NCBI RefSeq assembly: GCF_012489685.1
Contig: NC_080042.1
Span: 42,584,066 to 42,648,065 of the forward strand
Length of the DNA: 64,000 bases
Direction: 5' to 3'
From: Lotus japonicus
Taxonomy: Eukaryota; Streptophyta; Magnoliopsida; Fabales; Fabaceae
Shown: piece after piece, positions 53,650 to 64,000 of the stretch
Numbering within the stretch: position 1 is the stretch's first letter
How the letters are laid out: each line of letters starts with the position of its first letter
Position numbers and translations under genes: made by a program
Notes under the pieces: model-generated
Told to the model about the DNA's origin: nothing
Databases searched by the model: none
Seen by the model: the letters and a program-made list of their open reading frames with translations, nothing else

Positions 53650-56600
53650 GTCTATGCTCATTGTTATTGCTTAGAATAGACCACATAATGCCCTCCCTCT
53701 GTAACACTGCTATCCATAGCATCCAAATCTGGGGACAATGCAAAAAAATGTGTGCCACTGTCTTTGTTGTAGACAAACAAAAAATGCAAGATGCACCATT
53801 CTCTAAGATCACCCCCCTTTGTTCCAAGTTCTCCTTTGAAGCAATTCTGTTCTTCTGCACCTGCCACAAAAATAAAGCAATTTTTGAAGGTAAGATAGGC
53901 CTCAAGAATTGTGGGACAGACCATCCCTCCTCAGTGAACCATCAGGCTTCCACAACTGCACACATAGACTTGACACTGTAGAGCCCCATATTATCATGTT
54001 TCCAAATTATGGAATCTCTGTCCGCTCTCTCCCCCTGTTTGGGAACCAAAGTCTGAAGAAGTGCCTGTAATTCATAATGCTGTTGTCTCTCCCAATGCAT
54101 TACATGCCCTCTTATTAACTGCCAATGCAAACACCCGAGGGAAAGCCACTTTAAGAGGCGCAGAACCTACCCAATGATCCAACCAGAAAAATACACCACT
54201 TCCCCTCCCTATCTGACAAGCCATACCATCCCTAAAGACATTGCCCACTAGCCCACTATCACGCCAAACACCATACACATCTACCAAAGGCTTAGATAAT
54301 TTTTTCACATCAGCCGGGTCAACATTATAAGATATCAGCTGCAGTGGTAAACCATATTTTTTACAAACCACCTCCCTCCATAGAGCATCTCTCTCCCGAC
54401 CAAACCGCCACACCCACTTCAAAAGCATAGCCTTATTTTTCCATTCAAGAAAACCCACTCATAGGCCTCCCAACTGGGTACCCTTACACAAGTCTTCCCA
54501 CGCTATCCACATAATTTTATTTTCACCAGAGGGGCCCCCCCATAAGAAACGACGCATAATCTTCTCTATCCGCTGAATTATCCCCTTCGAAGCTTTATAA
54601 AGAGCCATATAGTACAATGGAATAGCATTCATAACATATTTTATCAAAACAAGTCGCCCACTTAAAGTCAAGAAACGGGAACTCCACAAACCCAATTTTG
54701 CAGTCATATTTTCCAGCACCGGATTCCAGAAAGACGATCTTCTAGGATTGCCACCCAAAGGAGACCCAAGATAAATGAAAGGTAATGTACCGATTTTAAA
54801 ATTCCACCAAGTTTTAGCTTGTTGTACCATAGAAGACTGGGCTTTCATCCCATAAACAGCTGATTTATTAAAATTTACTTTCAACCCTGAACTGTATAAG
54901 TAATCTTTAATTTCCATGGCCAGAGTCTGGAACTGAAGCTCATCACAATCAGAAAACAGCAAGGAATCATCTGCAAACTGTAAGTGATTTATGCGGAACC
55001 CCGACGCCAATTCAACTCCACATGGTGCGTCCCCTTTCAGTAACTGATTAAGCATGCAAGACATCCCGTTTGCCACAATATTAAATAGTAATGGTGAGAG
55101 AGGATCACCCTGACGTAGTCCCTTCTGAATATTAAAGAAGTCAGAAGGCGAGCCATTAACCAGAACCACTAAAGAAGCTGTTGAAACACACCTGCATCCA
55201 ACTAATCCATTTTTCCCCAAAACCCATTTCCTGCAGAAGCTCCAGCATAAAATCCCATTCAACATTATCATAAGCTTTTGCAAAATCAATTTTAAATAGC
55301 AAACCTCCTTCTGGCCTTCAAGCCATGGTGTGGACAATTTCATTAGCAATTAGAGAGCAATCTGCAATCTGATGACCTGCAGTGAAAGCGAATTGATTCT
55401 GACTTAACAGACCTGGCAGCATCAAACTCAAACGCACAGAAAGGACTTTTGACAGCAGTTTATAAATACTTCCAATTAAGCTGATTGGCCTGTAGTCCGA
55501 TATTTCCTCTTGTTGACCCCTTTTAGGTATAAGAGCTATAAAAGTAGAATTTAGACCCCTCACCAGCCACCCTGACATGAAAAAATCATTGAAAAAACAG
55601 AGTAGTTCATCTTTAATTAAATTCCAGAATTTTTTGAAAAAGTCCATGCTGAAGCCATCAGGTCCTGGAGCTCTATTCCCATCAAAATTTTTTACCACCT
55701 TCCATATTTCCTCCATTGTAAAATCTGCTTCCAAAAAGAGCTTTTGTGCCTCCGACACTTTATTTAATTTGATGTTGGAGAACCACGGCCTAGGACCACC
55801 ATCCTTACGGAAAAAATTAATGAAATGTGATCGCATAGCTTCCTTTATCTCCTCTGGAGTAGTTAACAGACGCCCACCATACCTTAGTTGCGTGATGGTT
55901 TTCTTTACTGTACGTGCCTTACATACACGATGAAAGTATTTTGTGTTTCTGTCTCCCTCCTTCAACCACCTTACCCTTGACTTTTATAACCATATTATTT
56001 CCTCCTCACGGTATGCCTGCCACAAAGCCTCTAAAACCATCCTTCTCTCCTTATTCAGAGCCTCTGGACCCCCCTCTGCTTCCAACTCACTCATCACCCC
56101 CTGTAATCTCTTCTCTAAATTTGCAATTTTTTCTACACCCCACGCACCCTTCTTTCTACGCCACTCTCTAATTTTTCCTCTCAACCCTCTTAGTTTTTGT
56201 TGCAACACATAACCCGACCACCCTTGATACTCAGCAGATGTCCACCAAGACTCCACTAATTCCTTAAAATCCTCCTCATCAACCCAATGGTTAAAATAAT
56301 AAAATGGTTTTGGTCCCGAATCAGGCACCCCAAAAAACAAACCCACCGCCCTATGATCAAATACATTCCATGGTAAAACAGATTGAGAAATATTAGAGAA
56401 CGTTACCAGGACCTCATCAGACACCAACCAACGATCCAAGCGACTCCAAATCCCGTCATTACGGCTAGAAAACCAAGTATAATCGCCATTATTCAGTGGT
56501 AAATCCAATAAATTACTGTCTTGTACAAACTGCTGAAAGGATGAGTCACCCACATCAAGGACACGTCCTAAAGTGCGTTTAGAGGCCAGTAGCACCGCAT

Positions 56601-57034
56601 TAAAATCTCCCCCTATGCATACCAAACCGCCATGTCGTAAAACCCGTTGCTTTAGAGCTTCAAGACAAAGGCTACGATCCGTCACAGAATGAGGACCGTA
56701 AACATTTCCAATCAACATTGTTTGATCAATATTAGGCAACTTCACAGTCAGCAGAATAAACCACGTTTCTACGACCACTGTCTAGACCTGCAAAGAACTC
56801 TCCCTCCACAAACACATCAAACCCCCTAGCTGTTCCAACAGAAATAGATTCAGCATGCTGCATATTGAGACTTTTAGTCCAAGAAATTACTGTACGCTCC
56901 CGAAGTTCATTCAGTTTGGTTTCCTGTAACAGAACCAGTTCTGGTTTCAAATGCAAAATTGCTTTCTTCACTACTTCCCGCTTCGTTGTTTTTCCCAAGC
57001 CGCGCACGTTCCATGTCAGCCATGGACCTGACAT
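53633..57034 (-). pseudogene. LINE ORF2: endonuclease, reverse transcriptase, zf-RVT
   Basis: The APE-type endonuclease starts WLTWNVRGLGKTTKREVV, with the catalytic E in LQETKLNEL, then IGGDFNAVL, WSRLDRWLVSD and FDHRAV (the family usually has SDH). The reverse transcriptase includes NRAPGPDGFSMDFFKKFW, DYRPISLIGSIYKLLSKVL, LRQGDPLSPLLFN and the catalytic FADDSLLF, followed by FIYLGSPLGGNPRR. Near the end, the zinc-binding zf-RVT segment reads LPSKIALFLWQVQKNRI...CIFC...VAHIFLHC. Frame changes occur near 56770, 55330 and 53980, with stops at 55984 and 54459. It cannot be expressed as one protein. Confidence 0.9.
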
Positions 57035-57035
57035 A

Positions 57036-57447
57036 TTAATTAAGGTGTGGATGATTTTGACGAATTTGGGTTTCTAAACCACGAAGCATCAAAGCCTCTG
57101 ATCCTCGCAGTTTCAAACGTTTTCCAAGTAGCCATGTTCTCTGAGCTCTAGTTGACACTCCATTCTCCCCAGGAACCGACTCTAGGAAATCAAGTGGGAG
57201 GGGTTTCGATTTGTTCTTGCTTCCCTTAGGACGACCCCGCTGTGAAGACTTCTTTGACGAATTTGTATTCAGGTCGTTCTCTTCTATTCGAGTCACAAGG
57301 ACAGCAGCAGCAGCAGGTGTGACTGGACCAGGAAACACAGAAGATGGCGAAAGTGGTGAGCATGAACGAATTTTTACCTCAGGTGTGGAAGCTAGGCGCA
57401 CTGTAGCCTCTGGTATTGCACGATGTCGAATTATTTGGTGTGGTGAT
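57036..57447 (-). pseudogene. LINE ORF1 C-terminal fragment
   Basis: A basic, Ser/Pro-rich segment with SSQRGRPKGSKNKSKPL (AT-hook-like RGRPKGSKNK) and a Leu/Arg-rich end, stopping at 57036 directly before the ORF2 start (57034). This matches the position of ORF1 in plant L1 elements. Its N-terminal part is missing because the copia LTR interrupts it. Confidence 0.7.
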
Positions 57448-58659
57448 TGTAAGATCAAGTTTTGATCGAGTAGTACAACTCTATGTTTTGATGATTACAA
57501 GTTAACATTTTAGTATGAACAATTATGGTACTCTAACATGTTTTCTGAGTGTGCTCTTAACAGGCTCTGACCTTAACACAATCTCACACAAATCAGAAGC
57601 ACTGTGCTTAAAGAGTGACGCAAGCAACGCTTTCGCAATCTCTATGTTCAATCTTAACTGTAGAAAAGCTTCAGAAGATCTGAAGATAATCAAGCTCTGA
57701 TATGGACTCAACTCACTTCAAGTTCTGAAGATCCAGACGTTCTGACAACCCAGACACTCTGAAGGTTCAGATGTTCTGATGGTGTAGAAGACTCTGAAGA
57801 TCCAGAAGCTGAAAAGTGAAGACTCTGAAGTCCAGAAGCAAAATGGCTCTGAAGACCAAGTACTTCTCCTCTGAGTTCAGAATCAGAAGATACAACGGTC
57901 AGAGGATCTATGCTTCCATCTGACTCTAATCAACAAGCTTCACAAGTTCCAACACGAAGCATTCCTCTGATCAGAAGTCTACTAGGTTAAAGGTTAAGTC
58001 ACTATCCAAAGTAAAAAAGCAAATGTACTATCCGGACGACCTAACCTAACATTCTCAGCCATAACAGAAGCTGGAAATTCCAGATCTGCCCTCCAACGGT
58101 AGCATTCCCATGCAATGTTCAAACCCTAATCCTTGGAGTATAAATAGAGGCTGAAGATTGAAAGATGCGGTTGGAAGATTCTCATACGCGCAAGCCATAT
58201 TCAAACCTTCTAAGCATTCTTTCTTCATTGAATTCATTGTGTTTACTACAAGCTTTTAAGAAGCAATTTCTTTGTAAACAATATTTCTTAAATAGTTGTT
58301 TAGTTTACCTTTAGGAGATCAAGGTTGATCGGATCCTAGAGAAGACTAAGAGAGTGAATCTTAGTGTGAGCTAAGTCAGTGTATTGTTAGTCACTTGTAG
58401 GTTTCAAGTGCAGTTGTAACAATTATCTGATTAGTGGATTGCCTTCATTCTAAGAAGGAAGAAATCACCTTAACGGGTGGACTGGACTAGCTTGAGTGAT
58501 TCATCAAGTGAACCAGGATAAAATCCTTGTGTGCTTTTCTAATCTCTTATCTTAAGCACCTTACTTGTGTCTCGAGAGATTTGATAAAATCTTAAGGTGG
58601 AAGTTCTATTCTGAAAACGCTATTCAAACCCCCCCTTTCTACCGTTTTTCATACCTTCA
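57448..58659 (+). repeat. 5' LTR of the copia element
   Basis: This 1212-bp LTR starts TGTAAGATCAAG and ends ATACCTTCA, with a TATA-like TATAAATAGAGGC at about 58139 and a C-run before the end. It shares most landmarks with the LTR at 47697. Confidence 0.9.
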
Positions 58660-58661
58660 AT

Positions 58662-58673
58662 TGGTATCAGAGC
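58662..58673 (+). promoter_or_regulatory. primer-binding site (initiator tRNA-Met)
   Basis: TGGTATCAGAGC lies two bases after the LTR end, complementary to the 3' end of plant tRNA-iMet, the standard copia primer. Confidence 0.92.
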
Positions 58674-59948
58674 GCAAGTTCTGATTACCACACCAAACAG
58701 TGTTCAGTGATCTGGGCCGGTGTGAAAAACAAATGGCTACCACCAGTGAAACGCAAAAAGATGGCTACAATGCAAAGCCTCCCATGTTCGATGGTCAAAG
58801 GTTCGAATATTGGAAAGAAAGAATAGAAATTTTCTTTCTGGGCTTCGATGCAGATCTCTGGGATATCATTGTGGATGGCTATAAGCGTCCAGTTGATGCA
58901 GATGGCAAGAAGATCTCCAGATCAGAGATGACTGCTGAGCAAAAGAAGCTCTACTCACAGTGTAACACCCCGATTTCGGTGGCGTCACTTTAGTAACCAA
59001 AAATCAAATAAAGCGGAAAAGCAGGTATATTTTTTTTTCTCGTTTTGTTTAAATAATAAACTTAAAGACTTGTCGAAATAAAGACTCAACCCAATCGCGA
59101 TTAACAGCGACTAATATACAATATAAGTACCGCCCTTGCTGCAACTAAAAACATCGTCACGAGCGTCCTCAAGAGACGGAAAGTAACGTCATGTAACTGA
59201 AAGTAGTGCCCGCAAGCAAATAAGTGCAACCCATAGTCAGAGTCATACGTTTTATAAATACAGTCCTCCAAGAACGTAAGTCAGCCTAAAACGGCCTCCA
59301 AAAGACCTCCTACGTCCGACAAACTCCTTGTGATCCTCATGGAAGAGAACCACACAACAAGCTTATAGTCGGGGACCTACCCTGCCCCAAAATAAGAAAT
59401 GGCAATCAGAGCTATGACAACAACACCCGATATACTACACCCCTAACATCGACCCTCATCTAATCCTGCATGAAGTTCGGTTCCACGTCGAAGGCTCAGT
59501 AATAGTCATCTCGCTCCGGGTCCTCCCCGATTGACGAACCATCACGAATCAGTTGTTGAACGTCTGGCAGCAGGCCGACCGCCCAAACACAAACATGAAC
59601 ACAAAGCCAAGGCGCGAGGGTCAACTCACATAATATAATAGATAATACAAGCAACATGTGAAGAATAAGGGGGTATATATATATGTTATATATATACATA
59701 TAAGTTCTGTATTGCCTTCCCTAAGGTATATACATGGCATGTTATCGAATCTTTAGTAACAACACAATATTCAATATCTCAACAATTCAACAAATAACAT
59801 GACGACGTTCACCAATATCAAATCATCAAAATCTCAACATATGAAGTTAGGTGATAACGTTAGTCAAACAATGTATCGTCCTCCCAACGCACAAGTGTCT
59901 AACTAAACAAATGTTCCCTGTCGTTCGCCCTGGGGTAAACGACGATGA

Positions 59949-60336
59949 AATCTCACGCTTCAATGAAGTCTCACGCTTCAATGGAGTCTTACGCTTCAGT
60001 GAAATCTCACACATTCACGAAGTCTCACGCTTCAGTGAATTTTCGCGCCTTCACGAAGTCTCACGCTTCAGTGAAGTTTTGCGCCTTCATGAAGTCTCCC
60101 GCTTCAATGAAGTTTCACACCTTCACGAAGTCTCACGCTTCAGTGAAGTTGCACGCCTCCGCAAAGTCTCCCGCTTCAGCGAAGGTTCCCGTCTCCACGA
60201 GGTCTCCCGCCTCAGTGAAGTTTCTGCTTTCACAAAGTCTCACACTTCAGTGAATTTGCACACTTTCACGAAGTCTCACGCTTCAGTGAAGTTCCATGCT
60301 TTCACGAAGTCTCATGCCTCAGTGAAGCTTCTCGGC
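59949..60336. repeat. 18-bp minisatellite in solo LTR copy B (about 21 units)
   Basis: Units such as TCTCACGCTTCAGTGAAG and TTTCACACCTTCACGAAG alternate. At least six contain TTCACGAA or TTCATGAA (TTCnnGAA dyads), and the array ends at GTGAAGCTTCTCGG (GAAnnTTC). It creates a spurious 184-codon ORF. Confidence 0.9.
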
Positions 60337-60870
60337 TCATCCTTTGGATGGCTAAATAAACTGCTCAAAGAGCGAAGGAGTACCAATGTACTTGGAAACT
60401 TATAGTTGCCTGGCTTATCCTTTAGATAGCCAAACAACAAACTGCTCATCGAGCAAAGATTACCAACATACTCAGAAACTCATTAGTTTCCCCAAAACTT
60501 GGATTCGGCGACACTTCTCATTTTCCAAAACTAACATCCAAGCTCTAAGCTTTCATCTGACATTGTTATCATTATTAAAAGGGTTCAGAGGTTGTTTAGT
60601 GTATTATGAATTTTCCTTGTAAAATAGTTTCCATTTAGGTTGATCTCTAATCTTATAAGTTTAAAAGATCCCATCATCCCAAGTAATTCCCAGAGAAGGT
60701 CTCGATCCATTAAAACAATAACAAGGCCCGAACCTCCGTTCGTCCCGTTAAACTTTCCCAAAATCTCATGATAAATCTGGCATAACTGCTCGTTATCCTC
60801 ACTCTGATGTACAACAAATATATGTGTAATTGCATAATCAAATTAGCACAATCTGAAAGTCATGGCACAT

Positions 60871-60966
60871 ATATCAACACATCCTAGATTAACCATTTAG
60901 CACATAGCATGTGAATCAATATCAACACATCCTATATTAACCATTTAGCACATAGCATGTGAATCA
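60871..60966. repeat. tandem duplication, two 48-bp units, in solo LTR copy B
   Basis: ATATCAACACATCCTA.ATTA then CCATTTAGCACATAGCATGT occur twice back to back with a single base difference. Copy A has one unit (about 45290-45340), so the duplication is specific to copy B. Confidence 0.85.
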
Positions 60967-63900
60967 ATAGCAAAAACAAATCCAGCGATAAATATTCAAC
61001 ATTGTCAGCCGAAGCCTCAGAAAACGTTTCCCAGTCAATCACAATCAGGTGCATAAACAATAAATCGAGTCGAATTCATCGACGCCTAAAACATTAGCTA
61101 GCAAGGTAAGTTGCCCTCACCTCTAGTTCCTCCAGAATCACAGTGTCAGTCACACTCACAAGCTTGCTCAGTCAAGTCCAAGGTTTCCACAAACGAACCT
61201 TAGAGCAAACAAAGCAAAAATCAATCAAAATAAGTCGGTACAATCGAAACAATACTATCTAACGTTAGACAAAGCTCAAGAAGCTTCAGAGTACAACATT
61301 TAGGCACGAATGGAAGGGCTTTCCCCGAATGGATGAGTTTTGACTCGATTCAGGTTTTGTACAAAAACACTTTATTCGCTAAAACGTGCATAACTCGAGC
61401 TACAAACTCGGAATGACACGAAACCAAAACCAAAATTTCGACAACGGAGAGAGCTATGCTATAATTCAGGTCATATAGACCCAAAAATTATTTTTGGACA
61501 CGGTACCATGGCAAATAAGTTTCGGCCACTATCAAAATAGGGTTTTCCGAACTTTTTCTTCAATCTAATTTAATTCCTAGGTATTCTTAGGCGATATCTA
61601 GGCCATGGAAACTCTCAGAAAATTTATTAGGTCGAAAACTAACACAGGGGTATTTTGGTCAGTGTTTTCAGCCCGAAAACTAAATTTGATGAGCGTGTTC
61701 CTAACGACATTTATAACAACTAATCCTACTGACACTAAGCTCAGTCGAGAGTTTTTAATCAAAAGAACGAAGCTTTGGTAAGAAAATGTGTATTTTCAAA
61801 TAATTGAAGCTCCGCGACGATTCGGCGAGATTCAGCAGAAAACAACCGGATATTCATGCTCTTGGGCATGTAGGCAATAAGTTTAGACACTGAAATCAAG
61901 TTATTTGGACAGTTTTACAAAAAGCTCAAAACTTTGAGCACAGAAAGACATAGAGAAAAGCGACAGAATTGACGATCAGAAGTAAGGAATAGCATCTACA
62001 CCTCGAGGTCTACGCGTAGCAACGAACGGTGCAACGATCAGGCAAGAATCGGCGAAAATCAATTCCCCCCTTTTTCTTCTCAAGCTCGCGACCTCTTGGT
62101 GATGGTGGTGATGAATTTTTTTCATTTCTCACCTATTTATAGGTGAGGGAAAATGCGGAAAAATCAAAATTTCACGATTCCGATTTTTCCTGCGCGTTCC
62201 TCTGTTAATTCTAAGATAGATTCTAGCGACAAAATTCCAGAACTCGAAACAGGTTTCTTGGAATTAAAGCAAACGATCCAAAGTCGTGTGAATCGATTTA
62301 ACCTGAAAAACTACTTTTTGCAGTTGATGTCGGATGAGAAAACTTTCTTCTGAAGAAAGATTAGAAACATCGAAAGAAATAGGTACACGCGTGTGGAATC
62401 TTCGTTTGAAGCTTCGAATAGAAAAAGTCTTCATCGACTGTTTATTTTAAGTTTCTTGAGCTATCAGGGATTTAGTTTCGGCAAACTTCCGATAATTGGA
62501 ATCGGACGTTCGTACATTCCAGAGTTTTGTGTCGATACACTTGTCATGGAAATGAATAAGAGAAATTCTTATATTTCTCTGAAGATTTTTGGAATTAGTT
62601 CCTATAGTGCTTTAGGAGTAAATTAATCGTTTACTTACGCTCTTGCCCTAGGCATAAGTGAATAAGACTCGCGCTATAACTTATATCGACTTTAATACTA
62701 TTCTTAGTCTTTTCCTGAACTTTCTCCTTCATAAATTTATTCCATTCAGTAAACACTTGTTCAGGTTTCCTTCACGATACATCGAAATCTAATCGTGGTT
62801 AGGAATTTAATTAATTAATTATATAACTGAAATTTTGGGTCTCACACACAACACCACAAAGCTAGAGCTATTCTTCTTAGTGCTATTTCCTATGGAGAGT
62901 ACCAGAAGATTACAGATCGTGAGTTTGCCAAGGGCATCTTTGATTCCTTGAAGATGTCTCATGAAGGAAATAAGAAAGTGAAAGAATCAAAGGCGCTGTC
63001 CTTGATCCAGAAGTATGAATCCTTCATCATGGAGCCTAGCGAGTCCATTGAGGATATGTTCTCCAGATTTCAGTTGCTTTTAGCTGGAATAAGACCTCTT
63101 AACAAAAGCTACACTACAAAAGATCATGTCATAAGGGTCATCAGAAGTCTTCTTGAAAGCTGGATGCCTTTAGTGACTTCAATAGAGCTTACAAGAGATG
63201 TTGAGCATATGAGTTTAGAAGAAATCATCAGCATACTGAAATGTCATGAGCTGAAGCGCTCAAAGATGAAGGATCTGAGGAAGAAATCTATAGCCTTGAA
63301 ATCCAAATCTGAGAAGGCTAAATCTGAGAAGTCAAAAGCTCTTCAAGCTGAAGCAGAAGAATCTGAAGCAGCATCATACGATTCTGATGAAGATGAGCTG
63401 ACTCTGATCTCTAAAAGGCTCAACCGTATCTGGAAGCACAAGCAGAGCAAGTACAGAGGCTCTAGAAAGGCCAAAGGAAAGTCTGAATCCTCATCAGGCA
63501 TGAAGAAGTCCTCAATATAGGAAGTCACATGTTTCGAGTGCAAGGAATCAGGGCACTACAAGAGTGACTGTCCAAAGCTGAAAAAGGACAAGAAGCCAAA
63601 GAAGCACTTCAAGACAAAGAAAAGTCTGATGGTGACTTTTGACGAATCAAAGTCAGAGGATGTTGACTCTGATGGTGAATTTCAAGGACTCATGGATATT
63701 GTCAAAGACAAAGAAGCAGAGTCAAAAGATGCAACTGACTCTGACTCTGCATCAGAAGAAGATCCTAACTCAGACGATGAAAATGAGGTATTCGCCTCTT
63801 TCTCAACCTCTGAACTAAAACATGTTTTGTCTGATATTATGGATAAGTATAACTCCTTATTGATTAAGCATAAAAAGTTGAAAAAGGATTTCTCTGCTGC

Positions 63901-64000
63901 TTCTAAGACTCCTTCTGAACATGAGAAAATTATTTCTGAGTTGAAAAATGATAATCATGCTTTAGTGAATTCTAACTATGTGCTTAAGAACCAAATTGCT

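Larger units (their letters stand above)
53633..57447 (-). mobile_element. decayed L1-type LINE (ORF1 end plus ORF2), truncated at both ends
   Basis: On the minus strand there is the C-terminal part of ORF1, then ORF2 with an endonuclease, reverse transcriptase and zinc-binding domain. The 5' part is cut by the copia LTR beginning at 57448. The 3' part (RNase H and tail) is missing at about 53640, where a SINE lies. ORF2 changes frame at least three times and has at least two extra stops. Confidence 0.9.
58961..62846 (-). repeat. 3.9-kb solo LTR (copy B) inside copia gag
   Basis: Same family as copy A: it starts TGTAACACCCCGATTTCGG and ends GGGTCTCACA, with flanking CACAG (58956-58960) and CACAA (62847-62851), a 5-bp duplication with one mismatch. 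It has a minus-strand TATAAATAG box at 62133-62141, the 18-bp minisatellite, and no gag-pol. It must be younger than the copia element it split. Other recognisable shared blocks include TTTCCTGCGCGTTCCTCTG and CGGCAAACTTCCGA. Confidence 0.82.
57448..64000 (+). mobile_element. Ty1/copia retrotransposon (SIRE-like), 5' part, carrying a nested solo LTR
   Basis: It runs 5' LTR, PBS, then gag on the plus strand, continuing beyond the window. It was inserted into the LINE ORF1. Its gag is interrupted by a 3.9-kb solo LTR (58961-62846). pol and the 3' LTR are outside the window, so target duplications cannot be checked. Confidence 0.9.
58733..64000 (+). pseudogene. copia gag, interrupted by a solo LTR and one stop, running off the window
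   Basis: Gag forms the virus-like particle. The first part (58733-58960) starts MATTSETQKDGYN and carries the conserved FDGQRFEYWKERIEIFF. The second part resumes at 62852 and continues in the same frame with REFAKGIFDSLKMSHEGNKK, LIQKYESFIMEPSESIEDMF and VTSIELTRDVEHMSLEEIIS (UBN2-type gag). An in-frame TAG at 63518-63520 precedes the zinc knuckle CFECKESGHYKSDC and an acidic, Ser/Asp-rich tail open to 64000. Lesions are therefore the 3.9-kb insertion and one nonsense codon; the remaining frame is intact. Confidence 0.88.

Noticed and set aside
59851..60405. 184-codon plus-strand ORF with repeated SHASVKF-like motifs
   Set aside because: It is the translation of an 18-bp minisatellite inside a solo LTR; a period divisible by three keeps every frame open. 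Copy A shows the same effect at 44505-45007.

Overview
This is a stretch of plant nuclear DNA, most likely from a legume. It has GT-AG introns, AT-rich intergenic DNA, plant-type transposable elements (Tat and Tekay-like Ty3, SIRE-like Ty1/copia, PIF/Harbinger, hAT, Helitron, Stowaway, L1-type LINE, Au-like SINE) and plant-specific gene families (RLSB, RFL-type PPR, defensin-like peptide). The legume assignment is an inference from repeat style, not a proof. I found no tRNA, rRNA or CRISPR features.

Layout. 1-1593: the 5' end of a decayed Tat-type Ty3 element (minus strand). 2274-2607: a tandem duplication. 3465-4019: a TRIM-like LTR fragment. 4505-5087: a two-exon defensin-like secreted peptide gene (minus). 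6683-7130: a Ty3 pol scrap. 7961-12064: a complete-ended but coding-dead PIF/Harbinger transposon with TTA target-site duplications, ending about 120 bp upstream of a Ran-binding protein 1 (RanBP1) homologue. The RanBP1 exons run from 12185 to 12802 and resume at 28687-28985. The 15.9-kb intron between them is a nest of transposons: a TIR element (12851-13818), a hAT element with a perfect 8-bp duplication (13973-15216), and a probable Helitron (about 15240-27559). Inside the Helitron sits a 10.5-kb Tat LTR retrotransposon (17019-27487) with near-identical LTRs and a 5-bp ATCGA duplication. That retrotransposon has gag, protease, RT, two RNase H domains and integrase on the minus strand, interrupted by one frameshift and two stops. 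On the opposite strand it carries an open, two-exon antisense gene of 848 codons.

29317-35995 holds three MITEs, two LTR remnants (one probable copia solo LTR) and two LINE 3' ends. 36573-41954 is the best-preserved host gene: an eight-exon, 490-residue, minus-strand orthologue of the chloroplast S1-domain protein RLSB (PDE338). 42586-47092 is an old Ty3 LTR with a 4.1-kb solo LTR inserted in it (GTTGC duplication). 47697-49230 is a truncated copia element. 49418-51231 contains a Stowaway MITE and a TIR element. 51550-53213 is an RFL-type PPR pseudogene. 53463-57447 holds a SINE and a decayed L1 LINE. 57448-64000 is a copia element whose gag is split by a second 3.9-kb copy of the same solo LTR (58961-62846).

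Of the host genes, only RLSB and the defensin-like gene look intact. The RanBP1 homologue and the PPR gene carry lesions. The most unusual objects are the open antisense gene inside a young retrotransposon whose sense genes are broken, the nested-transposon intron, and the large solo-LTR family carrying an 18-bp minisatellite rich in TTCnnGAA dyads.
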